Source: JAMQKA01 sp034521835 (GTDB taxonomy: Bacteria; Bacteroidota; Rhodothermia; Balneolales; Balneolaceae). Taken from it: a DNA stretch of 64,000 nt. Location: contig JAXHMA010000010.1 in the NCBI GenBank assembly GCA_034521835.1, positions 212,768 through 276,767 of the forward strand, written 5' to 3'. The translations under genes and the position numbers were made by a program. The notes beneath the pieces were generated by a model that was not told where the DNA came from, made no database searches, and worked only from the letters and a program-made list of their open reading frames with translations. Positions 62,348 through 64,000 of this stretch are shown piece after piece; position 1 is the stretch's first letter, and each line of letters starts with the position of its first letter.

Positions 62348-64000
62348 CTAATACCCCGGATTTTGCTCAACTTTAGAATTATTTTCTAATACACTAAGTG
62401 GTATTGGAAAAATTGTTCGAAACTCTTGTCCCGGGCCGTTCAGCTTGCCCATTGTTGAACCATGTTTTAGATGTAATAGACTCCAAACGGGATTAAATCT
62501 TGCTACTGCGATGGGCCTCTCTCCGGCGAATTCCTGCGGCCGGCGTAGCATCTAAAAAGCGTCCATATTGAATATCCAGCTCCTCCATCTGTAACTTCGT
62601 TGTCACTTCCTTCAGAAGTTACTACTTCTTTGATTTTCGTCTATGCCACCAACCAGTAGTTCGTCAGTCACTGCCGCCTGCTGCGAATTCCGGCAGCCCG
62701 CATCCTGAGCTTTTGAAGGATCCGTATCTTCGAAAGCACGTTCTCTTACGTCTGTTACAATTGCAGCAGCTTGACCCGCTGATCCAGACCGTAATAATGC
62801 TTCGGCCTTCGTCATTGAGTGTACCTGCATATCCTCTAAATTGGAACGTCTACGTGCAGAATCAGATGTCATGCCTTCATAGAATTCATCTTTACCCATT
62901 GGATCATCCGTGCTTCTCTGAATTGATATCTCAGGATGGTGAACACCTGGTCTGTTGCTGACAATATCAATCAACTTCTCCCTCCATCACTGCGTTCTGG
63001 GACCAGGGATGCGGTATCTTTGCTGAGCGAGTATCATCTTCGTCATACGAATTGACAAATTGTGGTTGTGCAGCAGTTCCACCCCAGGGGCTAGCCTGCA
63101 TGTCGAAGTATTTCGTTAAATTCCGTTTTACCTGTTACCATATGGTAATTATTGTCAGGAGCATTAACCTGGTCAAAAACAACAGACCACATATTTTCAG
63201 TAGAATTCTGATTATCTCTCGTAAAGTTATCTTTATAATTTTCTTCTAATTCATAACTGCCAGACTGGATTATTTCATCAGTAGTCTCTATAACTTTATC
63301 CCATTCTGGTGTCCCTGTATAGACTTCTGCATTTAAATACACGTCTGCGAGTATAGCCTTGCCTGCCCATTTATTGATCCGGCCATACATACTTTGCCCT
63401 GTGGCTTCCGAGAGATTTGGTATGCTAGCAGTTAGCTCCTGCACGATAAAATTGTAAACTTCTTGCCTGCTTCTCTGTTCAGGAAGTTCTTCCGAGGAGT
63501 AATCTGTGGCAATTGGAATATTGCCATAGTTGTCGAGTGACGTCGAATACGTCCGCAATGCTACTCAACGTCTTCAATTCCGCCATTGTTCTGGTTTTCA
63601 GTGCTTCATCCTCTCAGGTGAGAGTTTCTGACTCCACCTGAAAAATAACTCTGTTAATAGCGTTTACTCCGTTGCAAAAGCCAGATCGCCAAAACCTCTT
63701 CCAGCCTCGGAATGGCGGATATCCGCCCACCTCATGCTTATGTAAACGCACGAATTGTCCGCCTCCATACCAACCATCTGGGCGAGACGGAGTTACAAAA
63801 ATATCGTCGGTATTGAATTGTTGGTCCAAATAATCTCGGCCATACAACTCTCTGAGAGGAGTATACGCCGGAGCCATAAGACTGGGTATATCTTTTGTAG
63901 TTGGATTAAAATTTTCTTGTGTAACCTCGTCAAAAGGCTGTTCTGTAAGATCTGTGCAGGAAACAAAACTTACCATTGCGGTCAACACTACAACCTTAAT
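62348..64000 (-). CDS. susD: SusD/RagB-family outer-membrane nutrient-binding lipoprotein (runs off window), frameshifted
   Basis: At least 550 residues. The lipoprotein signal is cut by the window edge (VLTAMVSFVSCTDLTEQPFD). SusD hallmarks: EVTQENFNPTTKDIPSLMAP, RSGFCNGVNAINRVI, AGKAILADVYLNAEVYTGTP (TPR region), and the end PIPLSVLENNSKVEQNPGY. Breaks near 63545-63615, 63040, 62620, 62540. It caps the pore of a SusC TonB-dependent transporter that should lie beyond position 64000. Substrate unknown; adjacent genes suggest sulfated uronate polysaccharide. Confidence 0.88.

Overview
The window looks like a chromosome segment from a Bacteroidota/Balneolota-type bacterium, probably a marine or saline polysaccharide degrader. 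Evidence: a tRNA promoter with the TTTG-N19-TAnnTTTG pattern, a SusD-like lipoprotein, a DUF4292 lipoprotein, a G-I-H-H type isoleucyl-tRNA synthetase followed by a DksA-like gene and lspA, an ASPIC/UnbV FG-GAP protein, and several sulfatases. No rRNA or other marker allows a finer placement. The DNA carries many single-base frameshifts in genes that should be essential (ileS, ribBA, fadJ). Several sit in homopolymer runs, so I read most of them as sequence errors. Broken genes are therefore given as one full span.

Layout. 1-22.1 kb is a housekeeping core: aroQ (edge), HIT, a metallo-hydrolase, a methyltransferase, an orphan lipoprotein, a TPR/DUF4292/EnvC envelope operon, a metal-receptor protein, fructosamine kinase, a low-molecular-weight phosphatase, ileS-dksA-like-lspA, ribBA-yajC and a fadI-fadJ beta-oxidation pair. 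22.45-29.54 kb is a tRNA-Val(TAC) gene with an integrated element of about 7 kb bounded by 93-bp direct repeats. It carries a tyrosine integrase, an AlpA/Xis-like regulator, a replication-like protein, several unknown small proteins, and a Doc toxin with a small upstream antitoxin. 29.6-38.4 kb holds a CstA-type transporter with a secreted FAD oxidoreductase, an IS4-type insertion sequence and a large FG-GAP lipoprotein. 38.4-41.6 kb is mobile-element debris with a strongly folded RNA-like segment (possible HEARO/omega-RNA) and a complete IS66 element with an 8-bp target duplication.

41.7-64 kb is AT-richer accessory DNA for acidic sulfated sugars. It encodes a purple-acid-phosphatase-like lipid-free exported protein, a DctPQM TRAP transporter, KduD and KduI for unsaturated-uronate catabolism, an esterase-like hydrolase, two S1 sulfatases, an enolase-superfamily dehydratase and a SusD lipoprotein running off the edge. 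The likely flow is: SusC/D capture, sulfatase and esterase trimming, unsaturated uronate import by TRAP, then KduI and KduD to 2-keto-3-deoxygluconate. The cluster is invaded by a pair of ~304-bp MITE-like repeats; one copy is split by an IS3 element and abuts an IS1182-type element.

The most unusual single gene is a threonine-synthase-like PLP enzyme fused to a LeuA/CimA-type allosteric domain (58473-60202). The other best leads are the structured RNA at 38840-39043, the tRNA-Val element, and the MITE pair.
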